Assembly: GCA_030998225.1 (NCBI GenBank) | Contig: JAPYXD010000753.1 | Coordinates: 5,054,001-5,118,000, forward strand | Direction of reading: 5' to 3' | Source of the DNA: Diplolepis rosae | Lineage: Eukaryota > Arthropoda > Insecta > Hymenoptera > Diplolepididae | DNA: 64,000 bases | In this document: positions 62,201 to 64,000 of the stretch, one piece after another | How the letters are laid out: every line of letters begins with the position of its first letter | How positions within the stretch are numbered: position 1 is the first letter of the stretch | Position numbers and translations under genes: made by a program | Notes under the pieces: generated by a model | What the model was told of the DNA's origin: nothing | The model's input: the letters and a program-made list of their open reading frames with translations, nothing else | Database searches by the model: none

Positions 62201-64000
62201 AAAAATTAATTTATAATATTTTTCTTCTTATGAACAATGTTCATTGCTATTTTTTGAATTAAGAGTTTTTACTAAAAAAGTCATTTTTTTATTAATTTTT
62301 TCCGACGAAACTGTTGTGTATGAAATATTTTTATTTTTTGGACATACAAAACACACTTTTATCTACATTATGTTCATTTTCTATAATAAAATATTGCAAA
62401 AATCCCTTGTTTGCTAAAAATCGTACATAAATAATAAAGACTAAAAAACAATTTGAGATATCTGAAAAAATAATGCCATACAGAATAGTCATATCAGGGA
62501 CATTTTTAGCGAATTTCAATTCAATCAGACTACTATTTATTAAGATATCATTTTAATATCACATAATTATTTAAACTCAGAAATTTTTCCTACTTAACTG
62601 CCAATGCTTTGAAATTTTTTCTAAGTAAAATATAAGACAGGTATTTTTTTTCTTTAAAAAAAATATTTATTCACGTATTTATTGTTGTTTGAAAATTTAC
62701 CGGAAAACTTTTAATAATTTCAAAATTGATGTCTGTTTTGATTTTTTATTCGCAGCAATATGACGATTTTTTAATTACTGAAGGCAGTTCATCCACAAAA
62801 ATTAGACCTCAGGCAAAAATCGATCATTTTGCTTTCAAGAATGGCAATATTATTATTGAAGGGATAATTTGAAAGAGAAAAAAATTTGAAATACAGAAAA
62901 ATGATGTATTTGAAAATTTTTATTTTTGCCAAACTTTTTCCCTTATCGCTTCATACCAAATTTTACAAAATGATACGATTCTAATAAATCACGAATCATT
63001 TTTTCAGGAAAAAGAATCTTCACAACTTTACCGTTCCCAATTTTTGGAAATAAATTGTTTAATGGCTGAAACCACTAAAAATCAATTTTCCAAAACAAAA
63101 TTCTTATAAACAAATTTCTGAATTTGGTAGTAATTTATTCATTTTAGAAAATTGGAAACGGTTAAGTTGTAGAGAATCTTTTACCTGAAAAAATGATTCG
63201 TGGTTTATTAGAATCACATCATTTTTAAAAATTTGGTATGAAGCAATAAGAAGAAAAGTCCGGGTAAAAATAAAATTTGTTAAATGCATTATTTTTTTGT
63301 GTTTCAAATTTTTTTCATTGAAAATAATCTTTTTTCTTTTAAATTAGCCATTCAATAATAATATTGCTATTTTTTATTGCAAAATTATTTATTTTTGCCT
63401 GAGGTCTAATTTTCGTGGATGAACTACCTTAATCTGATATAAAATTTTATTTTTCCAAAATAATAATAATTTTCTATTTTGAAGGAACTAAACAAATTCG
63501 AAATATGGATCCCCCAAAAAATACATACTCACATTTTAAATTTGGATTATGCCCATAGAACTGGGCCTTAGGCTGTGTCATGGCCGGAGTATACTGCATT
63601 TTAATTTGCGCTCCAGGAGGTGCTCCATTCGTCATGTTCCCCAAAGTCCTTCTCTGATAAGCAGCTAAGAGCTGTGGATCTTGTGAAGGTGGAGGTGGAG
63701 GTCGATGCTGAGCAGTCATAAGTCTTAATTGTCCAGCTGCACTTCCCTCCGTGGCTCCACCTTGCAATCTATTCGTCAACATGTTTGCCAGGGCAGTTTT
63801 TGTCTTGGCATTAACGACTAGCTGTTGTTCCGGAGAAATCTGATTATTCCCAGGCAAAGCTGCTAGTTGTGGTTCCTGCTGAGAACTCTGTTGTTGTTGT
63901 TGCTGTTGTTGTTGTTGCAGATGCTGAAGTTGCTGAAGTCTCACCATCTGTTGTTGCTTCTGCAGATGTAATTGAGCAATCTGTTGAGGAGTCAGCTGAC
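59252..64000 (-). CDS. PAXIP1: PTIP/PAXIP1 homologue, C-terminal part (partial at right edge)
   Basis: This BRCT-domain protein acts in the DNA damage response and in MLL3/4 H3K4 methyltransferase complexes. Seven exons read leftward: 63533-64000 (edge), 60882-61326, 60607-60791, 60291-60529, 59946-60215, 59669-59873 and 59252-59325; all phases close. The first visible exon is the Gln-rich region (QLTPQQIAQLHLQKQQQM, polyQ, then PPPPPSQDPQLLAAYQRR), which normally separates the N-terminal BRCT pair from the rest. Then come BRCT repeats: LFLLGCIFVIVEYD...GGEVEP...ATHVLSI...KRCVSAHWLSDVV; IISLSGFEGEERSKVKIMLE; the SAWKMPINITQESYD hinge; PRILFSGIDPRKHAKRIREL...GGAMAASWRDATHLI...IVSLQWLMDC; and GKTFYVTPSVIPAPTSIAEI. 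It ends NIFTAEIVMGAIARQCFKVE-DLTQ. The BRCT1-2 pair lies outside the window. The 2.2-kb intron contains a foldback element. Confidence 0.93.
61327..62780. other. PTIP intron, remaining part
   Basis: AT-rich intronic sequence without a recognised repeat or nested gene. Confidence 0.5.
62781..63430. mobile_element. 650-bp foldback element in PTIP intron
   Basis: The ends AAGGCAGTTCATCCACAAAA and TTTTCGTGGATGAACTACCT are inverted repeats, and the whole element pairs end to end (AATATTATTATTGAAGGGAT against its mirror at about 63345-63365). It is the same family as the centre of the palindrome at 47310-47981. No ORF. Confidence 0.8.

Overview
This window is AT-rich, intron-rich, repeat-laden animal DNA. 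Gene content (an insect 7tm_6 odorant receptor, a gastrulation-defective-like protease, an AA15-type LPMO, SART3, PTIP, SKA2-like, transaldolase) points to an insect. The receptor's N-terminal 'TGLWPYQ' motif and C-terminal layout suggest a hymenopteran, probably a wasp; that assignment is inference. Splice sites were placed by eye. Every complete gene closes in frame across its introns.

Layout. 1-1300 (-): 5' exons of a BLTP3/UHRF1BP1 lipid-transfer protein, cut by the left edge, divergent from 2518-4355 (+), a UDP-galactose/UDP-GlcNAc transporter. 5482-8714 (+): intact nine-exon odorant receptor of 390 aa. 8769-10035: hairpin repeats. 10856-13212 (+): transaldolase. 14135-15355 (+): SKA2-like kinetochore protein. 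15356-21035: mostly empty. 21036-24792 (+): membrane-anchored copper LPMO with a visible Inr+DPE promoter. 25308-28551 (-): SART3.

30001-45415 is a segmental duplication. Each copy (A about 30001-37920, B about 40090-45415) carries a minus-strand gene that I read as a highly degenerate serine-protease homologue. The introns and flanks of the two copies are nearly identical by eye, but the last coding exons differ about seven times more and mostly by amino-acid-changing substitutions. After duplication the copies gained different mobile elements, including a tRNA-like hairpin element, a deleted mariner and several foldback MITEs.

45492-52229 has no convincing gene. It is bounded by a perfect 22-bp inverted repeat and holds a 2.5-kb palindrome, partial extra copies of its arm, and tandem repeats. 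53784-55407 (+): gastrulation-defective-like serine protease with an intact triad. 55942-58641 (+): large secreted acidic, His-rich protein of unknown function. 59252-64000 (-): PTIP/PAXIP1, running off the right edge.

Housekeeping, chemosensory and extracellular genes are interleaved and there is no operon logic. The most unusual material is the fast-evolving duplicated protease-like pair and a set of long hairpins whose bodies are woven from short degenerate words.
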